Assembly: GCA_036277115.1 (NCBI GenBank)
Contig: DASUNM010000002.1
Coordinates: 186,001 to 250,000, forward strand
Length of the DNA: 64,000 bases
Origin: Pyrinomonadaceae bacterium
Lineage (GTDB): Bacteria > Acidobacteriota > Blastocatellia > Pyrinomonadales > Pyrinomonadaceae
Direction of reading: 5' to 3'
Shown piece after piece: positions 40,230 through 49,375 of the stretch; within the stretch, counting starts at the first letter, position 1; the number at the start of each line of letters is the position of its first letter. The translations under genes and the position numbers were made by a program. Below the pieces are notes generated by a model. It searched no databases, was not told where the DNA came from, and worked only from the letters and a program-made list of their open reading frames with translations.

Positions 40230-40880
40230 TCAATAGTCGCGGAAGCTGCTATACAGCCAGGCCGTCCGCAGGTGATAGACGACAGTCATCGCGATAATTG
40301 CGCTCTCCATCACGAGCAGCGCAATCAAAGGAGCCCACTTCCTTTTCGCCCGCAGTATCGCGGGCAACGGCAGAAACGAGCTGGCCAGCACAATCAGAAT
40401 ACTCAAGCCGCCTAAGACAATCGCGACAATCGAGAAGAGAGTTATTTGACCGGCGACCTCGGAAACTCCGGCGCCTGTTGATTGGGGAAAGATCGCATTC
40501 AACAGAAGTGATTGCGCGTACCACAACGCGAACATCGGTACGAGGCCGAGGATTCCCGCAATCAGGTAGTACAACGCGGAAGGTGAGGCCGTGGTCGTCG
40601 TCGTAAACAATCGCACCAGACCAATCACCACTCCGGCAGCGCCGACGAAAATGGCAAGGTAAAGAGTTATGAGAATAGCGAGGTTCGCCTCGGAAATACC
40701 TGCCGCAACGGCGCCGATCCCGGCCCCTTCGGCGTTGCGCATGGCGCGCAACACACCCAAAAGAAGCATGGCACTGACCGCGGCGCCGAGCGCCGGCAGG
40801 GCGTATGAAAATGCGGAGACTACGCGCGCGATGATACTGACGCGCGTGGGTGTCGGTTGCTGTGGTTCCTCGGGTGTCAT
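40230..40880 (-). CDS. Multi-span membrane protein, unknown function
   Basis: 216 residues with about five hydrophobic segments and a Pro/Gln/Thr-rich N-terminal tail (MTPEEPQQPTPTR). It starts 2 bp after the cytochrome gene, so they form an operon and the protein may assist or anchor electron transfer; this is inference from position only. No family recognised. Confidence 0.7.
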   Translation of the reverse strand: MTPEEPQQPTPTRVSIIARVVSAFSYALPALGAAVSAMLLLGVLRAMRNAEGAGIGAVAAGISEANLAILITLYLAIFVGAAGVVIGLVRLFTTTTTASPSALYYLIAGILGLVPMFALWYAQSLLLNAIFPQSTGAGVSEVAGQITLFSIVAIVLGGLSILIVLASSFLPLPAILRAKRKWAPLIALLVMESAIIAMTVVYHLRTAWLYSSFRDY

Positions 40881-40882
40881 GA

Positions 40883-42055
40883 CTATGGAGTTGCCGCCGG
40901 CATGTTGAATATGGCTTCGCTTACCGGCGCGTTGAGTTTCATTTCGGAAAAAGTGCGTGTGGAAACGGGATTGCCGACTTCGATAGACGACACGCGCACC
41001 GTGAAGGGGAACTTCACGCCATCCACGTCGCGATAATCTTCGAAATCGATCTGTTCCGGAATCAGTCCCAGCAGCGTCGCCATGTAAGAGATCCGGCGCA
41101 ACAACAAGCCTGTTTGAGTGTCAAAGAACAATCGCTCTTGCCGGTTGTCGGCCGTCGTGCCAATCACCAGGTAAGCTACGCGGTCGCCAATCTTCTGGTT
41201 GCCCCGGGCACGCATGCTGGTGAACTGTTCTTTCAGGCGGATGTGGCGTAACAAGCCCATGGAGTTCTGCAACTGTGCTACTTCAGCAGGTGAAAGGGGT
41301 CGCACGCCTTGCGGGCCCTTCTCCCAGCCGGCGCTGCCGTTGAATCCGCGTTCGAACGCGCCGCCCGGAGTCATCGCCTTGATATGAAATTTGTCCGGCG
41401 CGCCTTGCGAAATATCAATTGTGACGGTGCCGTTCGGTTGAGCCACGGCTCCCTTGACCGTGCGCGTCTTGATCTTGTCGACGTTGGCTTGGCCGCCAAT
41501 CGCCGTAATGTAGTTGTTGTAAATTGTATCGGCGGTCGGAGACGGCGGTGGACTCTCTTGTGTGGTACCCGGAAGAGTTCCCGCTGCCCCGGGTGTCGGA
41601 GACGGAGTTGCGGGCGGTCGCGGTAATGGAGTCGGAAGCGGCAGTGGCGGCACATTTACCGGATGGTTTTGTCCGCGATGACAAGTGAAGCAACTGATCT
41701 CGCTCGCGCCGGGGAAGCTTTGCTTGTGCAGGCCCATTACCATCTTGATCATTTCGCGCGCGGTGTTCTTCTCCGGTTTGTCATCGAGGGCGAATCCGTC
41801 GCGCCCCTTGTCAGTAATGTGACAAAAGTTACAGCGTCGCCCCAGTGACGCGGACATGAAATTCATCACCGGGATCAACTGTGAGTCCGGCAGTCCGGTT
41901 AATACCTTGATGTTCTTTCGCGTCTGCTCGACCGGTTTCTCCTGGGGCGCAACGGCCGCGGCGCCAAACTCGGCCTGCGTGTTGCGGTTTGAGATGACGA
42001 ACACTGCCATAGCCGACAGCGTTAGGGCAGTGAGCTTGAGAACAGTTCGCTTCAT
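40883..42055 (-). CDS. Diheme cytochrome c (reaction-centre cytochrome family) fused to an outer-membrane-type domain
   Basis: 390 residues: signal region (to about 28), a CytoC_RC-type domain (NIKVLTGLPDSQLIPVMNFM, first heme CNFCH, second heme CFTCH at about 74 and 118), a Pro/Thr linker (about 130-165), then a C-terminal domain (DTIYNNYITAIGGQANVDKI to the end) of LolA-like or TlpA-unrelated beta character, as in other acidobacterial proteins of this type. The photosynthetic cytochrome has four hemes; two are present here. It probably carries electrons in the periplasm. Confidence 0.88.
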   Translation of the reverse strand: MKRTVLKLTALTLSAMAVFVISNRNTQAEFGAAAVAPQEKPVEQTRKNIKVLTGLPDSQLIPVMNFMSASLGRRCNFCHITDKGRDGFALDDKPEKNTAREMIKMVMGLHKQSFPGASEISCFTCHRGQNHPVNVPPLPLPTPLPRPPATPSPTPGAAGTLPGTTQESPPPSPTADTIYNNYITAIGGQANVDKIKTRTVKGAVAQPNGTVTIDISQGAPDKFHIKAMTPGGAFERGFNGSAGWEKGPQGVRPLSPAEVAQLQNSMGLLRHIRLKEQFTSMRARGNQKIGDRVAYLVIGTTADNRQERLFFDTQTGLLLRRISYMATLLGLIPEQIDFEDYRDVDGVKFPFTVRVSSIEVGNPVSTRTFSEMKLNAPVSEAIFNMPAATP

Positions 42056-42120
42056 CTTGGCGGCTCCTCGACCGGATTTTGGGGTGGAGGGCCAAGATAG
42101 TTGAAAGTCCAGGAAAGCGC

Positions 42121-42151
42121 AAAACGAAAACGCCCGGCGTTAGCCAGGCGT
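42121..42151 (-). terminator. Intrinsic terminator of the lytic transglycosylase gene
   Basis: On the minus strand ACGCCTGGC (complement of 42143-42151) pairs with GCCGGGCGT (complement of 42130-42138), one G-U pair, followed by TTTTCGTTTT. Confidence 0.8.
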
Positions 42152-42159
42152 ATCAGCTG

Positions 42160-42206
42160 GAAGCGCGGACATCCTGTCCGCCCGGCGGGCGGTAGCCCAC
42201 TGCTAA
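42160..42206. repeat. GCGGACATCCTGTCCGC palindrome
   Basis: GCGCGGACATCCTGTCCGCC followed by CGGCGGGCGGTAGCCC, a further small palindromic repeat in the spacer between the cytochrome and the lytic transglycosylase. Confidence 0.6.
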
Positions 42207-42220
42207 ACTATCCAACGTAA

Positions 42221-43456
42221 CTATCGCTTCGCCACCCGGCGCGCGTGATTCGCTTTCGCCCTCATCAACGTGTCGAACGAGTGATAAATCTGGAGATACA
42301 TCTGCGTCTCACGTGGAATGAGGGTTTTCCAGCCGGGAATGCCGCCGCGCCGGATGTAACCAGGAATCTTCGCCGCGTTTGAGTTGTAGCCTGCCGCCAT
42401 CAACTCATGCGGAGTGATCTGCTTTGATTCGAGTCCCGCCCGCACTTCTTCATTGGCCACGAGATCGTTCCAGGTGTCCTGCATGTAGAGCAGCATTGCT
42501 TCGAGCGCGTTGCCGTGATTGCGCATGCCCAGCACGAAGTCGGGATTCAGCCCGATGGCGCCGTGACGTTCGCGCATCAGCCGGTACGTCCAGGGAATCA
42601 TCTGCACCATGCCACCCGCGCCGGCCGAACTCACCGAAAAACGATATGTGTCGAGTTCATTCAAAGCGTACAGCGAATAAATCTCGTCGTAGAGGGCAAT
42701 CCGGTTCTCATTGCGGAAGCGTTCGTGATCGACGTGCTCGACGATGCAAAGCTTCTTCGCGATTTCGACCAGGTGCGGTGCGACCGAAAAGTTTTTGGAT
42801 TTCAGACGCTTAGCCGCGAGGTCAACCATCGAGTTGACGTAGGACTGTCCCGATTTCGTGAGATCGGCGCTCAACAAAGCCGGGTGCGCGGACGTGTAAT
42901 AGGCCATTTCGCGAAAGACGCCTTTGCGCTCAATCGGATATTCAACAACCAGCGGCATCAGCGCACGGTTCTTCTCGTCGAAGATTGTGACGGCTGTGTT
43001 GACGCCATTTGCCCGGAGAATGCGCACGGTCACCGGCAATCCGAGGTTCGAGATCGATGGCAGCTCAGATCCCTTTTTCAGGAACGTCTCTTTCGGGATA
43101 CGGATTAGGTGAATGTGCGAATTGTCCGGGATCATCGCCGCGATCGTCACATAGAACAGCGCCGGAGAAGTCATTGCCGTGGGATGCGGCCGGCTCTTAA
43201 ACATGCGCTTCGCTTCGTCGATGCGCGCACGAACTCGGTTGGGTGCTAAGCGGTTCCCATTGGATTTGTTTGGACTCTCAACCGCGGGCTTTTGGGCCGG
43301 TTCCTGCTTTGCACGTGTGTGATTCGCGACGTTAACCGGTTTGGGCTTTGCCGAAACGATTCGCGGTCGTGTTTGCTGGGCAACTGATTGAGCGGATACG
43401 CTGACGAAGGCGGAGAGTACGAGCGTGACGATAAAAAGGGTCGCTGGAGTTTTCAT
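42221..43456 (-). CDS. Exported lytic transglycosylase (SLT domain)
   Basis: About 411 residues from ATG 43456 (upstream reading to 43567 has no support). Signal peptide (to about 22, SVSAQ), a basic linker, a N-terminal module of unknown function (about 90-240) and a C-terminal SLT-type domain: RFSVSSAGAGGMVQMIPWTY, then NALEAMLLYMQDTW, AAGYNSNAAKIPGYI. The catalytic Glu cannot be pinned with certainty (LNELDTYRFSVSSAG contains a candidate). It cleaves peptidoglycan glycan strands. Ends at a terminator 70 bp downstream. Confidence 0.85.
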   Translation of the reverse strand: MKTPATLFIVTLVLSAFVSVSAQSVAQQTRPRIVSAKPKPVNVANHTRAKQEPAQKPAVESPNKSNGNRLAPNRVRARIDEAKRMFKSRPHPTAMTSPALFYVTIAAMIPDNSHIHLIRIPKETFLKKGSELPSISNLGLPVTVRILRANGVNTAVTIFDEKNRALMPLVVEYPIERKGVFREMAYYTSAHPALLSADLTKSGQSYVNSMVDLAAKRLKSKNFSVAPHLVEIAKKLCIVEHVDHERFRNENRIALYDEIYSLYALNELDTYRFSVSSAGAGGMVQMIPWTYRLMRERHGAIGLNPDFVLGMRNHGNALEAMLLYMQDTWNDLVANEEVRAGLESKQITPHELMAAGYNSNAAKIPGYIRRGGIPGWKTLIPRETQMYLQIYHSFDTLMRAKANHARRVAKR

Positions 43457-43852
43457 GATTGCTTGTAACCGAGGGGAAATGACTTCGCGGGAGTGCGAAG
43501 CTGGGAACTCAGATTCGCGCACCGGCAAGTTGGTTGTCAACGACTTTTTTTCTGGAAGATCGTGCACTAAATTCCAAAACTTTTATGGAAAACCACGCGT
43601 GTGCTTCCAGAAAGTTTTGTGGAAAACGCAAGGCCCGTTTCCAGTTTCCCTGGGACTGAATTCGTCGCGCGTTTCGGCTTTTAAATTACGCGAAGATCGC
43701 GTTCGGCGGCAAATAAGCAGGCGCCTACTGGGGTCAGCGGGCAGGGTGGGAGTTTGCCCAAACCTACAAAACCAAAACCAGAACAACATCGACACGCAGT
43801 GTCTGGTGCGCTTTGTCTTTCCAGCCGGTTAGTCCTCGGATCGTACGGCGAT
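43457..43852. other. Gap of about 400 bp without gene
   Basis: Positions 43559-43615 form a hairpin-like pair (CCAAAACTTTTATGGAA against TTCCAGAAAGTTTTGTGG). On the minus strand TTGACA (complement of 43535-43540) is a candidate -35 box for the lytic transglycosylase, without a good -10. No open frame of quality. Confidence 0.4.
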
Positions 43853-44350
43853 TCAACGGCACATATCAATCTTACTGGCTGTCACGCAAGCCGTATACGT
43901 CGCAAGGACAGCATCATATTCCTCAGGACTCTGCCACTGCGCATTGATATACGTATTCAAACAACTTTCATACGTCAGTTGCGCGTGGTCGCATTCGTCA
44001 ACCTGTAGCGGCTCGCAAGTCATCTCCGCAGCGCTAAACATAGTGATCTCAGCTGCTCCGAGTGCTGCGAGTCGATCTGCGTTACATTCGCTAACGCAGT
44101 CTGCAAATCCTGTTGGGTCGTGTGGTAAGAAGTGTCCACATTGTGAGTCACAGCTTTCGGGACTGCCATAAAAGTAACTCCAGCGAGCTGACATGTAACC
44201 CCACTCTGCACTCAGCCAGTTGTCCCACGCTTCGGTGCAGGTCGTGGCGCCAACGCGAGTGGCTGGATTTCCATTTCCCATCCCCAGGACCGCGAGACAC
44301 GTCAAGAATAGAACCGTTGTCCTAATACGGCTTCTCGTTTTCTGTTTCAT
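43853..44350 (-). CDS. Secreted cysteine-rich protein, unknown function
   Basis: About 165 residues from ATG 44350 (AAGGAGA 5 nt upstream; the longer frame to 44458 is rejected). A signal segment (about 12-33, VLFLTCLAVLGMGNG) precedes a mature part with about ten Cys spread as CTEAW, CDSQCGHF, CVSECNAD, CEPLQVDEC, CLNTY, CVTASKIDMC, rich in aromatic residues. Such spacing suggests disulfide-linked helical hairpins. No family recognised. It stands alone upstream of the lytic transglycosylase. Confidence 0.6.
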   Translation of the reverse strand: MKQKTRSRIRTTVLFLTCLAVLGMGNGNPATRVGATTCTEAWDNWLSAEWGYMSARWSYFYGSPESCDSQCGHFLPHDPTGFADCVSECNADRLAALGAAEITMFSAAEMTCEPLQVDECDHAQLTYESCLNTYINAQWQSPEEYDAVLATYTACVTASKIDMCR

Positions 44351-44536
44351 TTTCTTCTCCTTCAGTTGAGGGTTGAATGACCGAAGGCTGGCGGTCGGAG
44401 ACATCGGTTGATGTGCGGCCGGGAGCCAGTTTGTGGCCGCCACTATAATGGCAAACACGCCGAAGTCAATTAGTTTTCTTTGCTAGTACGCCGTGAAAAG
44501 GGGATTGGCGGGAGACTGAATTTATCAGGACAAGGT

Positions 44537-45586
44537 CTAGTCGGTTTTCTTACTGGGTTCCTCCAGTTTTGCGACGCGTTCATTCAATTCTTTGACTTGA
44601 TCTCGCATCTGCGGCAAGCGTCCAAAATGAGCATTCAGGCGCTTGTATTCGTCCAGCGGCTGAATCGGAATTCCCCACCAGACGCCGGGGCGAACAATTT
44701 TCCCCGGCAAGATTCCGGCTTTCGAGCCGATGATGGCGCCGCTCTGGACGTGAATGTGATCGCCAAAACCGACCTGACCGCCAATGACACAATCGTCTTC
44801 GATCGTGACGCTGCCGCTGATGCCGGTTTGCGCGGCGATTACCACCCGTTCGCCGATGTCGCAGTTGTGGCCGACATGCACCATGTTGTCGAGCTTTGTA
44901 CCTTTGCCGATGCGCGTGCGGCCGAGCGCTGCCCGGTCGACACAGGTGTTGGCGCCCAACTCAACATCGTCTTCGATTACGACCGTGCCGATCTGCGGAA
45001 ACTTGTGATGGCTGCCTTCGTCGCGAACGTAGCCGAATCCGTCAGCGCCGATGACAACGCCCGCGTGCAGAATCACTCGGTCGCCAATTGTCACATCGTG
45101 GTAAATGACGACGTTCGGATGAATTACACAGTCGGTCCCGACGGAGACGTTGTCGCAGATCGTGACGCCCGACAGGATTTGAGTGCCGCCGCCGACCGTG
45201 CTGTGATCGCCAATAGTCGCGTGGGGTCCAATAAACGCGGTCAGGGCGACATCAGCAGTGTCGGCAATCACCGCTGATGGATGAGCGTCCGACTCCCGGC
45301 GTTTCGGCGGATGCAGGAGTTCGGCCATCAAAGCGAACGCCAATTTCGGCTTCTTCACTTTGATCGCACATGGCAACTCTAAAGCGGCGCCTTCCGGGAC
45401 AATCACACACGAGGCGTTCGAGCTCGCCGCAGCTGCAAAGAACTTCTCATCCGCAACGTAGGCGATGTCGCCTTCGCCCGCAGCCTCCAGGCTGTTTACG
45501 CGGTGAATCACCACCTCGCCGTCGCCGATGACGGTACCGGCAACGTGGTCTGATAGTTCCGAGACTCGTTTCTCGTTTGCAGCCAT
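44537..45586 (-). CDS. lpxD: UDP-3-O-acyl-glucosamine N-acyltransferase
   Basis: Third step of lipid A synthesis. 349 residues: an N-terminal uridine-binding domain (VNSLEAAGEGDIAYVADEKF), a long left-handed beta-helix of hexapeptide repeats (ADTADVALTAFIGPHATI onward), the catalytic His region HVGHNCDIGERV and a C-terminal helix (LPQMRDQVKELNERVAKLE). Length and order are normal. It proves an LPS-type outer membrane; other lpx genes and fabZ are not in the window. Confidence 0.95.
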   Translation of the reverse strand: MAANEKRVSELSDHVAGTVIGDGEVVIHRVNSLEAAGEGDIAYVADEKFFAAAASSNASCVIVPEGAALELPCAIKVKKPKLAFALMAELLHPPKRRESDAHPSAVIADTADVALTAFIGPHATIGDHSTVGGGTQILSGVTICDNVSVGTDCVIHPNVVIYHDVTIGDRVILHAGVVIGADGFGYVRDEGSHHKFPQIGTVVIEDDVELGANTCVDRAALGRTRIGKGTKLDNMVHVGHNCDIGERVVIAAQTGISGSVTIEDDCVIGGQVGFGDHIHVQSGAIIGSKAGILPGKIVRPGVWWGIPIQPLDEYKRLNAHFGRLPQMRDQVKELNERVAKLEEPSKKTD

Positions 45587-45673
45587 GAGAATGGATCGTG
45601 AAGCGCAGATAGTACAACGCAGTGCCGAGAACCGCGAACCAGCGGGTGCGGTCGTTGTGTCCCAATTTCAAAA

Positions 45674-45775
45674 TCTCTGTGGGACTCTGTGTAACTCCGT
45701 GTCTCTGTGGTGAATTATCCTTAAGAAACTACCACCACAGAGACACCGAGGGCCACAGAGCACGCACAGAGAAAA
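45674..45775. repeat. CTCTGTGGGACTCTGTG / CACAGAGACACCGAGG inverted repeat
   Basis: CTCTGTGTAACTCCGTGTCT units (45674-45712) face CCACAGAGACACCGAGGGCC (45735-45754). Same family as 25971-26047. It fills most of the 278-bp gap between lpxD and the GerMN gene. Confidence 0.85.
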
Positions 45776-45864
45776 GCAAATCAGCACACTACAGGTGCAG
45801 GCGGCCGGCGCATTTGCTAATCTCAACGGGTTTTTCATCCACATCGCACCATCGTGAGAGATTG

Positions 45865-46995
45865 ATGTCACACAAACTACGCTTAGCGGGTCTCTCTTTG
45901 GCGGTCTTAACTGCGTCTCATTTAGCCACCGTCCCGCTGTTTGCGAACTTCGCCCAGCGGCCAGCCGCGCGCGCCACCGCCTCGAGTTTTCGCGTCGTGG
46001 ACACTGCGACTTCGACCGGCGGCAAACTCTACATTACCGTCGCAGGACGTGAACGTAAGATCTACAACGAAGCGTTTGAGGCGTGGCTAATCAACGACGG
46101 ACAGGACGTCGTCTTCTCGAGTCACGACGGCGCGGGAGGTTTCGAGAATGAAGGCCAGTCGCTGCGGATTTACAACGTTGCGACTCGCTCCATCCGAAAG
46201 ATTTTGTCTGAGACCGTGGGAATAGTTGCCGTCCAGGAAGTGAAGACGAGCACCGGGGCTACGGCTTTACTCGTCGCGATGGGGGACGGCGGGCTCGGCG
46301 GATCATACTTCGCCGTGGTTGATCCGAAGCGCGGCGAGGTCTTCTTTCGCAGGTGGGCTGAGGTCACGGCTATCAATGGTGACAACATAACGCTCGCAAA
46401 TTATCGCGCCGACGATTTTGAAGCGATCAACGATGAGCGAGGTTGGAAACCGGGACCGTCTAATCAGGTGATTGCGAAAACCAAAGTCACCCCTTACAAG
46501 ATTGAAACGCACGACCTGAAACGGTTGCTTCGCAATCGAGTGATCTACAACCGGCGTCCAAACCTTAATGCTCCGAGCCGGTCACCGAAAGCACGTACAA
46601 CAAAGATCTATCTGTGGGATGCGAACAGTGACAAACCCGACATCCAGCTAGTCGCCGTCACACGACGAAGCATCGGTGAGAACGTGCTTGAAATGACGAT
46701 GGGTTGGCTGTTCGGCACGACTCTTTCAAAGGAAGAGGAGGATCGGGGGCTGACTCTTCCGACTTTTGGAATGAGACTGGCCGGCGTGACGCTGAAGGAT
46801 GGCGTGGCTTTGATCAAGTTCTATCAGCCTGAAGGAGCCACGAACTACGGCTCGCAAGGGCCGTTCGTTTTTGCCAAAGCGATCGAGATGACGGCGCGCC
46901 AGTTTCCGACCGTTAAGAAAGTTGAAATCTGCGCGGTCGGCGACACATTGATTGATTCGCAACTTGAGAAGCCGTTTCCGAAGTGCTCGAAATGA
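45865..46995 (+). CDS. Exported GerMN-domain protein
   Basis: About 376 residues from ATG 45865 (MSHKLRLAGLSLAVLTA); the longer frame reads repeat sequence. A signal peptide (to about 30, VPLFA) is followed by a region of unknown fold (beta-rich, GGKLYITVAGRERKIYNEAF) and a C-terminal GerMN domain (about 275-376: GVTLKDGVALIKFYQP, FAKAIEMTARQFPTVKKVEI, CAVGDTLIDSQLEKPFPKC). GerMN domains occur in spore germination proteins but also in non-sporulating bacteria, so no sporulation role is implied. Confidence 0.8.
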   Translation: MSHKLRLAGLSLAVLTASHLATVPLFANFAQRPAARATASSFRVVDTATSTGGKLYITVAGRERKIYNEAFEAWLINDGQDVVFSSHDGAGGFENEGQSLRIYNVATRSIRKILSETVGIVAVQEVKTSTGATALLVAMGDGGLGGSYFAVVDPKRGEVFFRRWAEVTAINGDNITLANYRADDFEAINDERGWKPGPSNQVIAKTKVTPYKIETHDLKRLLRNRVIYNRRPNLNAPSRSPKARTTKIYLWDANSDKPDIQLVAVTRRSIGENVLEMTMGWLFGTTLSKEEEDRGLTLPTFGMRLAGVTLKDGVALIKFYQPEGATNYGSQGPFVFAKAIEMTARQFPTVKKVEICAVGDTLIDSQLEKPFPKCSK

Positions 46996-47056
46996 CCGAG
47001 TTAGCCCCATTTCCGAGGAAAAAGGGCAATTGTTCCGACTCCGAAGGGTTTTTGTC

Positions 47057-47085
47057 TTGCTATGATCGGCGAGCCAAACTATCAT
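47057..47085 (+). promoter_or_regulatory. Predicted promoter of the radical-SAM gene
   Basis: TTGCTA (47057-47062), 17-bp spacer, TATCAT (47080-47085), leaving a leader of about 110 nt that includes a CCGGACGC/GTGCGTCTGG hairpin (47157-47180) just before the ribosome-binding site. Confidence 0.45.
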
Positions 47086-47202
47086 GAGGGCTATCGCCGA
47101 TGTCTCATATTCTTGATTTGCGGCGACTAATACGTGGTTTTGCGCCCTAATAACCCCGGACGCGCGTGAGTGCGTCTGGATTGCGCTGAGGAGTAGCTTT
47201 CA

Positions 47203-49185
47203 TTGTTTAGCGATCAATTTCGTCGAGGCGAGTCAGATAAAGGCAAAATGCCTGGTGTAACCGGGTCGAAAGTCGTCTCGGCTCTGTCAGGTGTTGCCTG
47301 GAAGGCTTTTCAATCCGTAAACCGCCTTCTCCCCGAAGGTGAAGCCATCCGGCCCAAGTGGGCGCCGGGGCCACTGCTCAAATCCTACGAACGAAGCGCG
47401 CCGCCGCTTGGCTTCCCCAGAGAAACCGATTCGCTGTGCCCGCGTTGCGTTAAGGAAGTGCGCACCGCTGTGATTTCCGGCGAGACCACGCTCGAGACGC
47501 TGATGCACCAGCATCCCGGCGAACTGAAAGCGCAGATTCTGGAAGAGAACGGCCAGGTCATCATGCGGAAGACTTGTCCGAAGCACGGCGAGTTTACGGA
47601 CGTGATGTCTACCGACCCGGCATTCCTCGAGCGAATTGAATCGTTGTTCTTCGGTCGAGACTTTCGCGCTGCGGAAGACAAAGACGTACATAAGCACGGC
47701 ACTTCAAACATCAAGTTTGGACGTGGGGCGGTGTTGACCGTTGACCTGACGAATCGCTGCAACATGATGTGCGATCCATGCTTCATGGACGCGAACCAGG
47801 TGGGATACGTTCACGAGCCGACCTTCGAAGATACGAAAGCGATCCTCGATCGCGCTGTCTCGTTCAAACCGCGCCGCCAGGTAATCATTCTTTTCTCGGG
47901 TGGCGAGCCGACGTTATCGCCTTACTACCTCGATGCAGTGGCGTACGCCAAGAAGACCGGCTTCTATCGAATTCTCGCCGCCACCAACGGAATCCGGTTC
48001 GCCGAAGATATTGAATTCTGCAAAGCTGCAAAGGCGGCTGGTCAGCACGGCGTCTACTTGCAGTTCGATGGCGTGGGCGAAGAGAAAAACAAACATCGTG
48101 GGGTTGGCAATCTGTTTGACGTGAAGGTGCGCGCGATCGAGAACCTGCACAACGTAGGAATCAAAGTCACGCTGGTCGTCACTATCGTCAACAGCATCAA
48201 CAACGATGCGATTGGACAGATCGTTGAGTTCGCGGCCAAGAATATCGACAAGGTCCAGACGATTGCTTTCCAACCGGTTTCATTTACCGGCCGCGATGAA
48301 GACATCTCAGACGAGATGCGAAGCAAGTGGCGTTACACGCTCGCGGGCATGACGCACGATTTAAAGGACCAGCTCGGCGGACGTATTCAACCGCTGCGTG
48401 ATTGGTTCCCGCTCTCGTCTTATTCGGCGTTCACCAGTGTGATGGACATGCTACAGGGTGCGGATGCGCCTTGGGGCTGGTCGTCATGTAATTGCCATCC
48501 GAACTGCGGCATCTTCACCCTCGCCGTGGTGAATAAGCAGACGGGCGACTTCCGATCGCTGTTCGAGTTTTTCAACTACGAACAGTTTATGAAGGACGTC
48601 GCGGTGATCACCGATACGGCGCGCGGCAAGAAACTCTCGTACGCGCAGCTGGGCATGGCCATCATGCGCAATTTCGACGCGAGCAAAGCGCCGGAAGGCT
48701 TTCCGATTTCGCAAATCATTAATCTGTTCAAGCCTTCTTCGACGAATTCAAATTCGGACCGCAACGATCGCATGACCAGCGCCGGCCAGGACACCCTGGC
48801 TGACAATTGGCGCGTGCTCTGCGTCGAAGGCATGTGGTTCCAGGACCTGTTCAATTACGATTTCCGGCGCACTGAAATGTGTGTGATTCCATACGGCACG
48901 CAGGAAGGCGAGATTTCATTCTGCGCTTACAACACCGGCGTCGGTTGGCGGCAGATTATCGAGAACATGCACAAGACCGCGAACCTGTCAGAGTGGTACA
49001 AAGAAAACGAACGCCATCCGGTTTATGCCGCCGGTCATAACGTGCCGAATATTCCGAAGAAGCATTCGCTGAGTTTGCCGATAATAAACGCTGTACTCGC
49101 CGAAGACATCGAAGAGAAGCCTATTAACATTTCTCCCTACCTGGTCGAAGAACCGCAGCCGGAACAAGAGGCTGTGGGAGTCTAG
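47203..49185 (+). CDS. Radical-SAM protein of the tetraether-lipid-synthase (Tes)-like group
   Basis: 660 residues. The start is TTG 47203 (GAGGAG 9 nt upstream); ATG 47248 is the alternative. An N-terminal Cys region (LCPRCVKEV, KTCPKHGEF; about 78-130) resembles the rubredoxin-like part of archaeal Tes. The SAM cluster is DLTNRCNMMCDPCFMDANQ (CX3CX2C, about 185), with SGGEPTLSPYYLDAV and QFDGV for SAM binding; further Cys lie in SSCNCHPNCGIF (about 428) and CVEGMWF/CVIPYG. The order matches MJ0619-type proteins that join lipid tails. In Acidobacteriota such enzymes are linked to membrane-spanning iso-diabolic and GDGT lipids. Function inferred by family. Confidence 0.82.
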   Translation: MFSDQFRRGESDKGKMPGVTGSKVVSALSGVAWKAFQSVNRLLPEGEAIRPKWAPGPLLKSYERSAPPLGFPRETDSLCPRCVKEVRTAVISGETTLETLMHQHPGELKAQILEENGQVIMRKTCPKHGEFTDVMSTDPAFLERIESLFFGRDFRAAEDKDVHKHGTSNIKFGRGAVLTVDLTNRCNMMCDPCFMDANQVGYVHEPTFEDTKAILDRAVSFKPRRQVIILFSGGEPTLSPYYLDAVAYAKKTGFYRILAATNGIRFAEDIEFCKAAKAAGQHGVYLQFDGVGEEKNKHRGVGNLFDVKVRAIENLHNVGIKVTLVVTIVNSINNDAIGQIVEFAAKNIDKVQTIAFQPVSFTGRDEDISDEMRSKWRYTLAGMTHDLKDQLGGRIQPLRDWFPLSSYSAFTSVMDMLQGADAPWGWSSCNCHPNCGIFTLAVVNKQTGDFRSLFEFFNYEQFMKDVAVITDTARGKKLSYAQLGMAIMRNFDASKAPEGFPISQIINLFKPSSTNSNSDRNDRMTSAGQDTLADNWRVLCVEGMWFQDLFNYDFRRTEMCVIPYGTQEGEISFCAYNTGVGWRQIIENMHKTANLSEWYKENERHPVYAAGHNVPNIPKKHSLSLPIINAVLAEDIEEKPINISPYLVEEPQPEQEAVGV

Positions 49186-49375
49186 TTAGAGTTAGCCACG
49201 CTCTCTCCAGATTTATCTCTCCTCGTTCAAGGCGACTCTCCCCGTTTTTCTAAAAACACCGAAGTACCTGAAACGCAAGATCGAGGACGACGAGAAGAAC
49301 CGTTAGCTCGCTTTGCGTGGTATTCGGTTTGCCCTTCCCGGGAAGGCTTTGAGATTTCCCCGGGAGGTTCGAACT

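Noticed and set aside
45622..45864. N-terminal extension of the GerMN protein
   Set aside because: It reads through a repeat pair; the signal peptide begins at 45865.
45865..46995. Evidence of sporulation from the GerMN domain
   Set aside because: GerMN occurs in many non-spore-formers and no other sporulation gene is in the window.
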